Below, piece after piece: positions 1-6,838 of a stretch of DNA of 11,863 bases. Under the pieces are notes generated by a model. That model had not been told where the DNA came from, ran no database searches, and was given only the letters and a program-made list of their open reading frames with translations. The position numbers and the translations under genes were made by a program. This DNA comes from Asaia bogorensis. Its GTDB lineage: Bacteria; Pseudomonadota; Alphaproteobacteria; Acetobacterales; Acetobacteraceae. The stretch spans positions 1 through 11,863 of the forward strand of contig CAMCEP010000059.1 of the NCBI GenBank assembly GCA_945873675.1, given 5' to 3'. The first letter of the stretch is position 1. Each line of letters starts with the position of its first letter.

Positions 1-734
1 GCACCCGCCGCCAAGGCCAGCGCCGCGCCGCCCTCAGACGCCGCGCGGGCATTGGAAATCGCCACGGCGGTGGAAGACACCAAGCCCCCCGCCGCACCAG
101 AAAGCACCAGCCCGCGTTCCGGGCCCATCAGCCGCACCGCGAGGTAGCCAAGATAGGAAATCGCCGCGAGCAGAATGGCGAAGCGCCAAATCTTTGCCGG
201 GTTCAGGCCACCCAGCAGCGCAATGGGCTCATCTGGCACCAGCGGCATGACCAGCAGGGTCATGGAAAGCAGTACCAGGGCAGATCGCAACTCGGGCCAG
301 GTGATGCGCACCATCAGCCCATGCAGGCTCTCGCGCGAGGCCAAGATCGCGGTCATGGCAACAGCCGCAGCGCCAGCCACTGCCATATCGCCCAGCACCG
401 CCATGGCGCCCAGGCTATAGGTGCCAAGGGCCGCAACCAGACCAGTGGCGGAGACCTTGTTTTCCGCATCGGCTTCGCGCAGCGCGAAGGGTAATTGCGC
501 GGCGAGCAGCGCCGCCAACCCGAAGCCCAGCAGCAGTGCGCCGCCGTTCTGGCCCAGCGAGACTGCCAAAACCGCCATAACACCGCCGAAAAGCCCGGTC
601 AGCGCAAAGGTCCGCACGCCGGCCGTGCGCCTGCCTGGCGCTTCCTGGCGTTCGCGCCAATGCCGCTCCGTGCCCACCAACAGGCCAATGGCAAGGGCGG
701 CGGCGAGGCGGCGTATCAATTCCTCCGCATCCAT
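1..734 (-). CDS. MgtC/SapB-like membrane protein with DUF4010 region (partial, C-terminus off window)
   Basis: This is a polytopic inner-membrane protein read leftward. About 244 residues are visible and the gene runs off the left edge. The N-terminus (residues 6-25) has the MgtC-type first helix ending in GLLVGTERHWRER, with the charged cluster typical of MgtC/SapB proteins. About eight hydrophobic segments follow. Around residues 190-230 the DUF4010 hallmarks appear: an LNPAKIWRFAILLAAISYLGY stretch (in part), then GPERGLVLSGAAGGLVSSTAVAIS. MgtC domains are linked to magnesium and acid stress; the role of the MgtC-DUF4010 fusion is not established. The start is the ATG at 734. The frame stays open upstream for at least 25 codons without another ATG, so a TTG start near 773 cannot be excluded. 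It diverges from the MoeB-like gene across about 80 bases. Family is fairly sure; the substrate is unknown. Confidence 0.82.
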   Translation of the reverse strand, partial: MDAEELIRRLAAALAIGLLVGTERHWRERQEAPGRRTAGVRTFALTGLFGGVMAVLAVSLGQNGGALLLGFGLAALLAAQLPFALREADAENKVSATGLVAALGTYSLGAMAVLGDMAVAGAAAVAMTAILASRESLHGLMVRITWPELRSALVLLSMTLLVMPLVPDEPIALLGGLNPAKIWRFAILLAAISYLGYLAVRLMGPERGLVLSGAAGGLVSSTAVAISNARAASEGGAALALAAG

Positions 735-814
735 CGCAGCATAAGGCGCCAGGCGGGGCAGCGTCGCAAGCAACGTTCTTGCTTCCGGGCCTGCAACACG
801 GCCATATGTTCGTG

Positions 815-1636
815 ATGTCTCTCTCCTTCACCCGTACCGAGCTTCAACGTTATTCCCGCCACATCCTGTTGCAGGAGGTCGGCGCGATCGGCCAGGCGAA
901 GCTCCGCGCGGCGCGGGTGCTGGTTGTGGGCGCGGGCGGGCTGGGATCACCGCTGGCGCTGTATCTGGCCGCAGCCGGGGTCGGCACGCTCGGCCTTGTG
1001 GACCATGATGTGCTGGAGCTTTCGAATTTGCAGCGCCAAGTCGCGCATAGCACCGCGCGGATCGGGCAAAACAAGGCCGCGAGCGCGGCGGAAACCCTCA
1101 CTGCGCTCAACCCGGAAGTGACAGTGGATATCCATGCGCGGCGGATAGGCACGGCGGCGGCACGGGAATTGATCCCCCTTTATGATGTGATTTGCGACGG
1201 CACGGATAATTTTGAGACGCGCTTTCTATTGGGAGATGCCTGCCATTTGCTCGGCAAGCCCTTGGTGAGCGCCGCGGTGCTGCGCTTTGAAGGCCAGCTT
1301 TCGGTGTTCCATGGCCATGATGGCACCAGCCCCTGCCACCGTTGCTTGCATCCGGAACCGCCACCGCCAGGCCTGGTGCCGACCTGTTCTGAAGCGGGCG
1401 TGCTGGGCGCTGTGACCGGCGTGATGGGCACGCTGCAAGCGACCGAGGTGTTGAAGCTGATCCTGGGGATTGGCGAACCACTCATCGGCAAGCTTTTGCT
1501 TTGGGATGCTTTGGATGCGCGTTTCCGCACCGTGCGGCTGAAGCGCGACCCGGCCTGTGCTCTATGCGGGCCGGAAGCTTCCATCCACGATCTTTCCGCC
1601 CATGAAAACAGGGCGGAAGCGGCGTGCCGGGCATGA
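815..1636 (+). CDS. moeB: HesA/MoeB/ThiF family E1-like adenylyltransferase
   Basis: This E1-like enzyme uses ATP to adenylate the C-terminal glycine of a ubiquitin-like sulfur carrier (MoaD or ThiS type), for molybdopterin or thiazole synthesis in the cytoplasm. From the start used here (273 aa) the motifs are GAGGLGSP at residues 39-46 (nucleotide loop), D63 with SNLQRQ at 70-75, DGTDNFETR at 128-136, and PTCSEAGVLG with the candidate catalytic Cys191. A zinc site is formed by C174xxC177 and C248xxC251. The length fits stand-alone MoeB/ThiF; there is no C-terminal rhodanese domain as in MoeZ. I chose ATG 815 because MSLSFTRTELQRYSRHILL matches the usual family N-terminus. An in-frame ATG at 806 is equally possible, and neither has a clear Shine-Dalgarno. 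The stop overlaps the next gene's ATG (ATGA), so the two are probably co-translated. MoeB versus ThiF cannot be decided from sequence alone. Confidence 0.9.
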   Translation: MSLSFTRTELQRYSRHILLQEVGAIGQAKLRAARVLVVGAGGLGSPLALYLAAAGVGTLGLVDHDVLELSNLQRQVAHSTARIGQNKAASAAETLTALNPEVTVDIHARRIGTAAARELIPLYDVICDGTDNFETRFLLGDACHLLGKPLVSAAVLRFEGQLSVFHGHDGTSPCHRCLHPEPPPPGLVPTCSEAGVLGAVTGVMGTLQATEVLKLILGIGEPLIGKLLLWDALDARFRTVRLKRDPACALCGPEASIHDLSAHENRAEAACRA

Positions 1637-2016
1637 GCGAAAAGCGCCCCCCGCTTGGTATTTTGCTGCTGGATGGCGGGCATGAACGCGCCCATTACGC
1701 GCTGGTGATGGCGAGCGGCGCGGCGGCACTTGGGCGCGATGTGGTGCTTTTCGCGACCAATGGCGGCTGCCGGTTGCTGCTGGCCGATTGCCCTTTGATG
1801 CAGGACCCGCGGGAAGCGCATCTCGCTGCGCGCGGTGTGGCCGGAATTGGCACGCTGCTTTCCGCCATTGCTGCCCTTGGCGTGCAGCGCATGGTCTGTG
1901 AAGCCGGGCTGAAGGCAGAGGATTTGGGTGCTGCCCCCCTCGCCCCCGGGGTGGAACGGGCTGGGGTGGCGAGTTTTCTGGCCGCAGTGGGCGCGGGGCA
2001 GATCATCAGCTTGTGA
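1633..2016 (+). CDS. DsrE-family small protein, candidate sulfur carrier
   Basis: A 127-aa cytoplasmic protein with a DsrE/DsrF/TusD-like alpha-beta pattern. It has an N-terminal strand GILLLDGG, a helix with HYALVMASGAAALGRDVVLFATNGG, and a later MVCEAGLKAEDL segment. Three cysteines lie at residues 46, 53 and 89. Cys89, in the MVCEAG motif, sits where DsrE-type proteins often carry a persulfide-bearing cysteine. Members of this family relay sulfur in sulfur oxidation or tRNA thiolation. The ATG at 1633 overlaps the upstream TGA at 1634-1636, which favours this start over the in-frame GTG at 1624. Coupling to an E1-like enzyme suggests a sulfur-transfer role, but this is inference. No DsrF, DsrH or TusA partner is present in the window. 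Confidence 0.78.
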   Translation: MSEKRPPLGILLLDGGHERAHYALVMASGAAALGRDVVLFATNGGCRLLLADCPLMQDPREAHLAARGVAGIGTLLSAIAALGVQRMVCEAGLKAEDLGAAPLAPGVERAGVASFLAAVGAGQIISL

Positions 2017-2339
2017 CCTATGGGTGACGGGTCTGATAGTAGTACCTGAGCTTCAGTCACGATGCTTCTGATTTACTTAAGGATTTAGGCAGACCGCCGC
2101 CCAAATCTTGTCATGATTACCGTGGCAAATACCCCACATGCTGTGGGCTTCGGGTAACGCTTGACCTGCCTGTTCCAAATAGCCTAGGCGAAGATGTCGC
2201 GATTGTGTTTCTGGATGTTTCAGCACTCAGGGGCGCGATCAGCGGGACGGCTTGGGCCGGGCCGATGCGGGGGGCATTGGTGAGGTCTTTGGGGGGCCGT
2301 TTCGGGGCGCAAATCCCAGACCCGATGGAGTATTAGGGG
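2017..2339. other. Gene-free stretch between DsrE gene and transglycosylase gene
   Basis: I see no convincing gene in these 323 bases. The first 204 bases (2017-2220) are about 50% G+C by hand count (101 of 204), clearly below the neighbouring genes. The remainder is G-rich again. The stretch holds a small perfect inverted repeat CCCACA-TGC-TGTGGG at 2133-2147 without a following T-run. A possible weak -35 element, TTGACC, lies at 2161-2166, with only a poor -10 (TAGGCG, 2185-2190) after it. It probably carries the transglycosylase promoter, but the exact site is not readable. Confidence 0.5.
2327..2330 (+). promoter_or_regulatory. Shine-Dalgarno of the lytic transglycosylase gene
   Basis: GGAG lies nine bases before the ATG at 2340. 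It supports that start over the next in-frame candidates. Confidence 0.6.
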
Positions 2340-3563
2340 ATGCACGGGTTTCGATTGGGCTATGGCCGGTTTCTGGTTTTGGGGCTGCTGCTTGCGGTGC
2401 TGTCCGCTTGCGCGGATGGTGCAGGTGGCCGCCATGCCAATGGGCCTTTCTACAATCGTCCGGATAGTGTTGCGCCGCCCGGCCCGCCCAATGATCCCTG
2501 GGGGCCTTGGATCCGTGATGCTTCCCGCCGCTTTGATGTGCCCGATCTTTGGATCCGCGAAGTCATGCGCCAGGAAAGCGGGGGCCGCGCCAGCGCCACA
2601 TCCCGCGTTGGTGCCATGGGGCTTATGCAGGTGATGCCCGGTACCTACCGGGAATTGGCGCAGCGCTACAATCTGGGGCCTGATCCTTATCACCCCTATG
2701 ATAATTTGCAGGCCGGCGCTGCTTATGTTCGAGAAATGTATCAGCTTTACGGCTCGCCCGCCTTCCTGGCCGCCTATAATGCTGGCCCACGGCGGCTAGA
2801 GGATTATTTGTGGGGCAATCGTGGTCTGCCCGACGAGACGCGCAATTATGTCGCGCGCATCGGACCGCGCATCGCAAGCGCGAAACCAGCACGCCGCGCC
2901 CCGGCCGAGGTTTATGCGGCAGCCGATATCGGCACCAATATCCCACGCGGTCCGCGGCGCATGGATGGTGGCACCATGATGGCGCTGAATGATCAGCGCA
3001 GCCAGCCAGCGACCGTGCAAGTGGCGCAAGCCGCCGCACCGGCGCCCGCCGCGCCTGCCGGGACGCAGGTGGCCAGCCTTGGCAATGTTGTTCGCATGGA
3101 CCCAATCCCGGATGGCAGTACCTATACTGCTGCTGAGCGCAGGCGTTCCGGGCTTGATGTGAGTAGTTCAGCGCTGCCATCCGCTTCCGTCACACCGCCC
3201 GTGCCACGCCAAGCCCCGGCAGCAGCACCATCGCGGAGCGGGCTTGGACTGATCAGTTCTGCCCAGGCGGCGCCGGCTTCGGCCTTGGGGCGCGCCGGGG
3301 CCGTGCCACCGCCAAGCGGGGGCGGTAATGGCTGGTCAGTCAGCCTTGGGCGCTTTGCGTCGGAGAATTTGGCGCGCAGCGCGGCTTCTTCGGCGCGTTC
3401 GTCTACCGGAGGTAGCGGTCAGGCAGAGGTGGCCCGCATTGCGCAGGGTAATAACGCTGCCTTCACCGCTCGGGTGAAGGGGCTGACGCGCGCGCAAGCT
3501 GAACAGACCTGCCAGAAGCTGCGCTCGGCCGGGAATTGCACGCTGGTGGCGCCGGGCGTCTGA
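2340..3563 (+). CDS. Lipoprotein lytic transglycosylase (SLT domain) with C-terminal SPOR domain
   Basis: This 407-aa enzyme cleaves peptidoglycan glycan strands to 1,6-anhydro-MurNAc ends in the periplasm. A lipoprotein signal ends in the lipobox LSAC, with Cys24 as the acylation site. The SLT domain spans roughly residues 54-180. It shows RQESGG with the candidate catalytic Glu79, GAMGLMQVMPGTY at 91-103, and AAYNAGP at 144-150. A long linker rich in Ala, Pro and Ser follows (about 185-330). The last ~77 residues (331-407, starting GWSVSLGRF) look like a SPOR domain, which in this family binds denuded septal glycan. Cys391 and Cys400 flank its last helix and could form a disulfide. The start is supported by GGAG at 2327-2330. 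It is a single-gene unit, closed by the hairpin at 3575-3607. An RlpA-like function is not suggested, because no DPBB motif is visible. Confidence 0.92.
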   Translation: MHGFRLGYGRFLVLGLLLAVLSACADGAGGRHANGPFYNRPDSVAPPGPPNDPWGPWIRDASRRFDVPDLWIREVMRQESGGRASATSRVGAMGLMQVMPGTYRELAQRYNLGPDPYHPYDNLQAGAAYVREMYQLYGSPAFLAAYNAGPRRLEDYLWGNRGLPDETRNYVARIGPRIASAKPARRAPAEVYAAADIGTNIPRGPRRMDGGTMMALNDQRSQPATVQVAQAAAPAPAAPAGTQVASLGNVVRMDPIPDGSTYTAAERRRSGLDVSSSALPSASVTPPVPRQAPAAAPSRSGLGLISSAQAAPASALGRAGAVPPPSGGGNGWSVSLGRFASENLARSAASSARSSTGGSGQAEVARIAQGNNAAFTARVKGLTRAQAEQTCQKLRSAGNCTLVAPGV

Positions 3564-3574
3564 CGGCGTCCACC

Positions 3575-3607
3575 TGACGCGCGCCGCTGACCGTGCGGCG
3601 CGCGTCA
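3575..3607. terminator. Bidirectional hairpin between convergent genes
   Basis: A perfect 13-bp inverted repeat, TGACGCGCGCCGC / GCGGCGCGCGTCA, surrounds the 7-base loop TGACCGT. It begins 12 bases after the transglycosylase stop. The right arm ends in the complement of the TGA stop of the leftward lipoprotein gene (3605-3607). There is no T-run on either side, so it is not a textbook intrinsic terminator. A bidirectional transcription block or an mRNA 3'-end stabiliser is the likely role. Confidence 0.6.
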
Positions 3608-4234
3608 CACGACCAAAGTAGCATCGCCCCTGGTTGGCATTTTGCCGCCGCGCGCCAGCGGCACAACAAAACCACCCCCTGAACGCCGTTCCAGACTTTG
3701 CGTTGCCAGTTCCTGGCGCGCATCCAGCAGCGCGCGGGTGCTGCGCGGCAGGGCGGGAGGGGCGGCGAAACGATTGACCGAATCCTGCCCGCCCGGGTTG
3801 AAAAGCGGCGCGCGCAAGGCCGCCGCCGCGCCAACTGGGCTGCGCGCGGCAAAGGCGCTGCGGAGTTCGGTAAGGCTATCAATCACCTGCTGCGCAGGCG
3901 CATCAGGTGCGATGCCAAGCGACTGGCGCCATTCAACTCGCGCCGCCGGCACTGCAAGTTGCGCCATGGGCAGCATCACATTCCAGCGTGGCCCATTGGG
4001 CAATTCCACTGCGAGGAATTCCAAAGCCTGAACAAGGCGCGCCGTTTCCCAAGGCTGACCAGTCAGGCGATTTGGATGGGAGAGGATATCGGCGGCCTGC
4101 TCAATCGAATGTCGCACGGGGTCAATCGAAACAAAGCCGCGGAATTCCGGCAAGATCGCCGTTTCTGTTGGCCTGGCGGCGCAAGCGCCGAGCCCGAGTA
4201 GCCCCAGAAGAAGAAAGCGCCGGTCACATGGCAT
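3605..4234 (-). CDS. Putative lipoprotein of unknown function
   Basis: A 209-aa predicted lipoprotein, read leftward, that I do not recognise. Residues 1-18 (MPCDRRFLLLGLLGLGAC) form a signal peptide with two arginines, a Leu/Gly-rich core and the lipobox LGAC, with Cys18 as acylation site. The mature part has a helical middle (HSIEQAADILSH, ETARLVQALEFLAVELPNG), no further membrane segments and no enzymatic motif that I can see. Its tail is Arg/Gly-rich. It starts at the ATG at 4234 with AAGGAAAT about seven bases upstream, and its TGA is the outer end of the hairpin at 3575-3607. The gap to the upstream UPF0173 gene is 106 bases and holds an imperfect hairpin, so co-transcription is uncertain. 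It may be restricted to this lineage. Confidence 0.75.
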   Translation of the reverse strand: MPCDRRFLLLGLLGLGACAARPTETAILPEFRGFVSIDPVRHSIEQAADILSHPNRLTGQPWETARLVQALEFLAVELPNGPRWNVMLPMAQLAVPAARVEWRQSLGIAPDAPAQQVIDSLTELRSAFAARSPVGAAAALRAPLFNPGGQDSVNRFAAPPALPRSTRALLDARQELATQSLERRSGGGFVVPLARGGKMPTRGDATLVV

Positions 4235-4293
4235 GAGGATTTCCTTCCATCACAACCCAGGATGAAACCAGTGTCTTTTCTGACAGCGCAGTT

Positions 4294-4329
4294 GGGCGGG
4301 CGCCTTGATCCGCATCACGGCACCCGCCC
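4294..4329 (-). terminator. Imperfect hairpin after the UPF0173 gene
   Basis: GGGCGGGCGCC (4294-4304) pairs with GGCACCCGCCC (4319-4329) over 11 positions with one mismatch, around a 14-base loop. It lies 11 bases past the stop of the leftward UPF0173 gene and about 60 bases before the lipoprotein start. No T-run follows on the minus strand, so it may act as a partial terminator or processing site. Confidence 0.4.
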
Positions 4330-4340
4330 AGGATAATCGC

Positions 4341-5051
4341 TTAAAGGCTAACCGCCTTGCCCTTTTCCGGGATCAGCACCTTGGCCTTGGCGCCGACCAT
4401 CTCGGCCTCAAACCCCTTCGCATCCGGCAGCAGCATGCCGAAGGTCGCGTAATGGCAGGGAATGGCGGTGGTGACATTGCGCAGATAGCGCTTCACCGAA
4501 AGCGCCGCGGCGCGTGGGCCCATGGTGAAGCGATCACCCACCGGCACCAGGGCGACCGTTGGCGCATACAGCTCATCAATCAGCGCCATGTCGGAGAAAA
4601 TATCCGTATCACCCATGTGATAGACGGTCGGTTCATGCTTGTCCTTCGGCGTCACCACAATGCCATTGGGCAGGCCCAGGCAATGGAAAACGCCATTGGC
4701 ATCCACCTCAACCGAGGAATGCAAAGCCTGGGTCAGCGTGACGGTGAATTCGCCCTGATCCGTGGTGCCGCCCGTGTTCATGGGATCAAGCGCGGTGACA
4801 CCCTGCTTGCCGAGCCACATGGCAAGTTCATAATTGGTGACAAGCTTGGCGCCAGTGCGTTTGCAGATGGCGGCCGTATCGCCAATGTGATCAGCATGGC
4901 CATGGGTCAGCAGCACATGGGTCGCCCCGGCACTCGCTGCTTCCGCATCGCCGCCAAAGGCGGGATTGCCAGTGAGGAAAGGGTCAATCATCACAACCGA
5001 CTTGCCGAATTCCAGACGAAAGGCGGAATGGCCGAACCAGGTCAGTTTCAT
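4341..5051 (-). CDS. UPF0173 family metal-dependent hydrolase (metallo-beta-lactamase fold)
   Basis: A 236-aa cytoplasmic protein of the UlaG-like/UPF0173 branch of the metallo-beta-lactamase fold. Metal-ligand motifs are visible in order: GHS at 7-9, DPFLTGNP at 23-30, THGHADHIGD at 49-58, HSS with His110, GDTD with Asp147, and PCHYATF with His199. Length and motif order fit the UPF0173 family closely. The physiological substrate of this family is not established, so I name none. The start is preceded by AAGGAA about six bases upstream. The gene lies 18 bases after the MaoC stop, so the two are very likely one operon. Whether the downstream lipoprotein belongs to the same transcript is unclear because of the hairpin at 4294-4329. 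Confidence 0.92.
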   Translation of the reverse strand: MKLTWFGHSAFRLEFGKSVVMIDPFLTGNPAFGGDAEAASAGATHVLLTHGHADHIGDTAAICKRTGAKLVTNYELAMWLGKQGVTALDPMNTGGTTDQGEFTVTLTQALHSSVEVDANGVFHCLGLPNGIVVTPKDKHEPTVYHMGDTDIFSDMALIDELYAPTVALVPVGDRFTMGPRAAALSVKRYLRNVTTAIPCHYATFGMLLPDAKGFEAEMVGAKAKVLIPEKGKAVSL

Positions 5052-5069
5052 TGCGTGTTCCTTTTTGTT

Positions 5070-5528
5070 TCAGGTGAAGGACATGCGGATGGTATCCGCG
5101 ATCATGGCGGGCTTCGCCTCATTCTCGATTTCCAGCGTCTGGCGCACGGTGATGCGATGCGCGCCGGGCGCGCCATCTTCCACAGCAACCAGGCTTTGGC
5201 GCAGCCGGATGCGCGCGCCGGCCTTGACCGGATTGACGATACGCACCTTGTCGCTGCCGTAATTGATGGACCGTGTGGGCCAGGAAAGCTTGTAGATGCC
5301 AGCGCCAAGCTTGGGCAAAAGTGACAGCAGCAGATAGCCATGCGCGATGGTCTTGCCGCCGGGCATTTCGCGCTTGGCGCGTTCCACATCCACATGGATC
5401 CATTGATGATCGCCCGTCACCTCGGCGAAGCGATCAATCAAATCCTGCGTCACTTCCAGCCAATCGCTGACACCCAATTCCTGCCCGATCAGCGCCCTGA
5501 GCGCTTCCGGGGTTTCGACCATACGCAT
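5070..5528 (-). CDS. MaoC family dehydratase (hot-dog fold, R-specific enoyl-CoA hydratase-like)
   Basis: A 152-aa single hot-dog domain protein. The hydratase-2 motif is present: FAEVTGDHQWIHVD at 34-47, with Asp40 and His45 as the catalytic pair, followed by GKTIAHGYLLLSLLPKL. MaoC-type proteins hydrate (R)-specific trans-2-enoyl-CoA or related thioesters, in polyhydroxyalkanoate, fatty-acid or dicarboxylate metabolism. The exact acyl chain cannot be read from sequence. The length matches stand-alone MaoC proteins. The ATG at 5528 has a strong GGGAGG site five bases upstream on the minus strand. It is first in the leftward operon with the UPF0173 hydrolase, and it diverges from the MFS gene across 98 bases that must hold both promoters. 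Confidence 0.9.
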   Translation of the reverse strand: MRMVETPEALRALIGQELGVSDWLEVTQDLIDRFAEVTGDHQWIHVDVERAKREMPGGKTIAHGYLLLSLLPKLGAGIYKLSWPTRSINYGSDKVRIVNPVKAGARIRLRQSLVAVEDGAPGAHRITVRQTLEIENEAKPAMIADTIRMSFT

Positions 5529-5626
5529 CGCGTCCTCCCTATATCACTTCAACGTAACATCGGGCGCGGCGGGTCAGGGATCAAGCCGGGCTTTGCGACG
5601 CGGACAATTTCCGGCCTAATCGGGCC

Positions 5627-6835
5627 ATGACCCTGTCCCCCGGCAGCCGGGGTTTCGTTGTGGCCATGGTCACGGCGCAAATCCTGACGCAAATCGGCGC
5701 CTTCACCCTGCCCGCATTGTTGCCGGAGATGATGGCGCGCTGGTCCCTTTCCGCCACCGAGGCCGGCTGGCTGATTGGCGTTTTTTTCGCGGCCTATGTG
5801 CCCGCGGTGCCGGTGCTGCTTTCGCTGACGGACCGCGTGCCGGCCAGGCGGATTTATCTGATTGGCACCGGGGCCACGGCGGCCGCGCATCTGGGCTTTG
5901 CCCTTTTCGCCGATGGCTTTTGGGGTGGGCTGTTCTTTCGTGCGCTTGCCGGGATTGGCTGGGCGGGGGCCTATATGCCTGGCCTTAAATCCATCGCTGA
6001 TCCGCTGACCGGCGTGGCGCAATCGCGCGCTGTCGCCTGGCATGCGGCGGGGGTTGGGATTGCGGGGGCGGCTTCCTTCGCGCTGGCTGGGCTTTGCAAT
6101 GCGCTGGTGGGGCCGAGTTTTGCCTTTCTGGTGGCGGGGCTGGCCGCCACTGGCGCCTTTGCCATTGCCATGCTGATCCTGCCAGACGCGCCACCGCCCA
6201 AAAGCGCCGCGCGGCGCGGCTTGTTGGATTTCCGCCCGGTTTTCGCCAATCGCCGCGCCATGGCCTGGATCGCGGGCTATACGGTGCACACGCTGGAAAT
6301 GGCGGTGCTGCGCGCCTGGGCCGTTGCCTTCCTGACCGCGAGCTTCCTGATCCAGGCGCCGCCCGAATGGCTGCCGGGACCGACGGTGCTGTTCACGCTC
6401 GCGGGGTTGGTGGGCATCGCGAGCTCGCTCGTCGGGAACCGTCTGGCCGAGAGCCTGGGGCGGGATAGGATTGTAGCGATCGCCATGCTCTCGGGCGCGG
6501 CGCTTTCCCTGGTGGCGGGGTTTGCCTTTGGTGCGCCCCCCTGGGTGGTGCTGCTTTTCGTCTTCCTCTGGAATGCGGCGATTTATCTGGATAGTTCGGC
6601 GCTGACCGCCGGCACGGTGCAGGCAGCGGACCCGGCTTTGCGCGGTGCGACCATGGGGCTGCATAGCATGTTCGGCTATGCGGGCGGTTTTGTCGGGCCT
6701 TTGCTGGCGGGCGTGGTGCTGGACTGGGCGGGCGGAGATGGCGTGGCGGCCTGGGGCATCGCCTTCGGGCATGTCGCCTTCATCATGCTGGCGGGGTTTG
6801 CCGTGCTGCGCTGGTTGGGGCGCGGCACGGCGTAG
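5627..6835 (+). CDS. MFS transporter
   Basis: A 402-aa inner-membrane transporter with about 12 hydrophobic helices in two halves, split by a short basic loop near residues 188-205 (PPPKSAARRGLLDF). The loop between helices 2 and 3 carries LTDRVPARR at 67-75, a version of MFS motif A (D-R-x-x-x-R-R). Length and layout fit drug/proton antiporter-like or cyanate-permease-like MFS proteins, but the substrate is unknown. The sequence just before ATG 5627 has no Shine-Dalgarno (CTAATCGGGCC), so initiation may be weak, leaderless or at another start. The stop lies only three bases from the stop of the convergent amidohydrolase gene, leaving no room for a separate terminator. A shared substrate with that amidohydrolase is possible but not shown. 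Confidence 0.88.
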   Translation: MTLSPGSRGFVVAMVTAQILTQIGAFTLPALLPEMMARWSLSATEAGWLIGVFFAAYVPAVPVLLSLTDRVPARRIYLIGTGATAAAHLGFALFADGFWGGLFFRALAGIGWAGAYMPGLKSIADPLTGVAQSRAVAWHAAGVGIAGAASFALAGLCNALVGPSFAFLVAGLAATGAFAIAMLILPDAPPPKSAARRGLLDFRPVFANRRAMAWIAGYTVHTLEMAVLRAWAVAFLTASFLIQAPPEWLPGPTVLFTLAGLVGIASSLVGNRLAESLGRDRIVAIAMLSGAALSLVAGFAFGAPPWVVLLFVFLWNAAIYLDSSALTAGTVQAADPALRGATMGLHSMFGYAGGFVGPLLAGVVLDWAGGDGVAAWGIAFGHVAFIMLAGFAVLRWLGRGTA

Positions 6836-6838
6836 GTA

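Noticed and set aside
2220..2693. A 157-codon open frame on the - strand over the transglycosylase start
   Set aside because: It overlaps the signal peptide and SLT domain of a clearly real gene and has no ribosome site or domain.
4305..5324. A 339-codon open frame on the + strand
   Set aside because: It lies antisense to the UPF0173 and MaoC genes, both of which have clear motifs and ribosome sites. Its His/Gly/Arg-rich product resembles no family, which is typical of mirror frames in high-GC DNA.
5549..6772. A 407-codon open frame on the - strand
   Set aside because: It is antisense to the MFS gene. The product is extremely rich in Arg, Gln, His, Pro and Gly with no hydrophobic core, as expected from a reverse-complemented membrane-protein gene.
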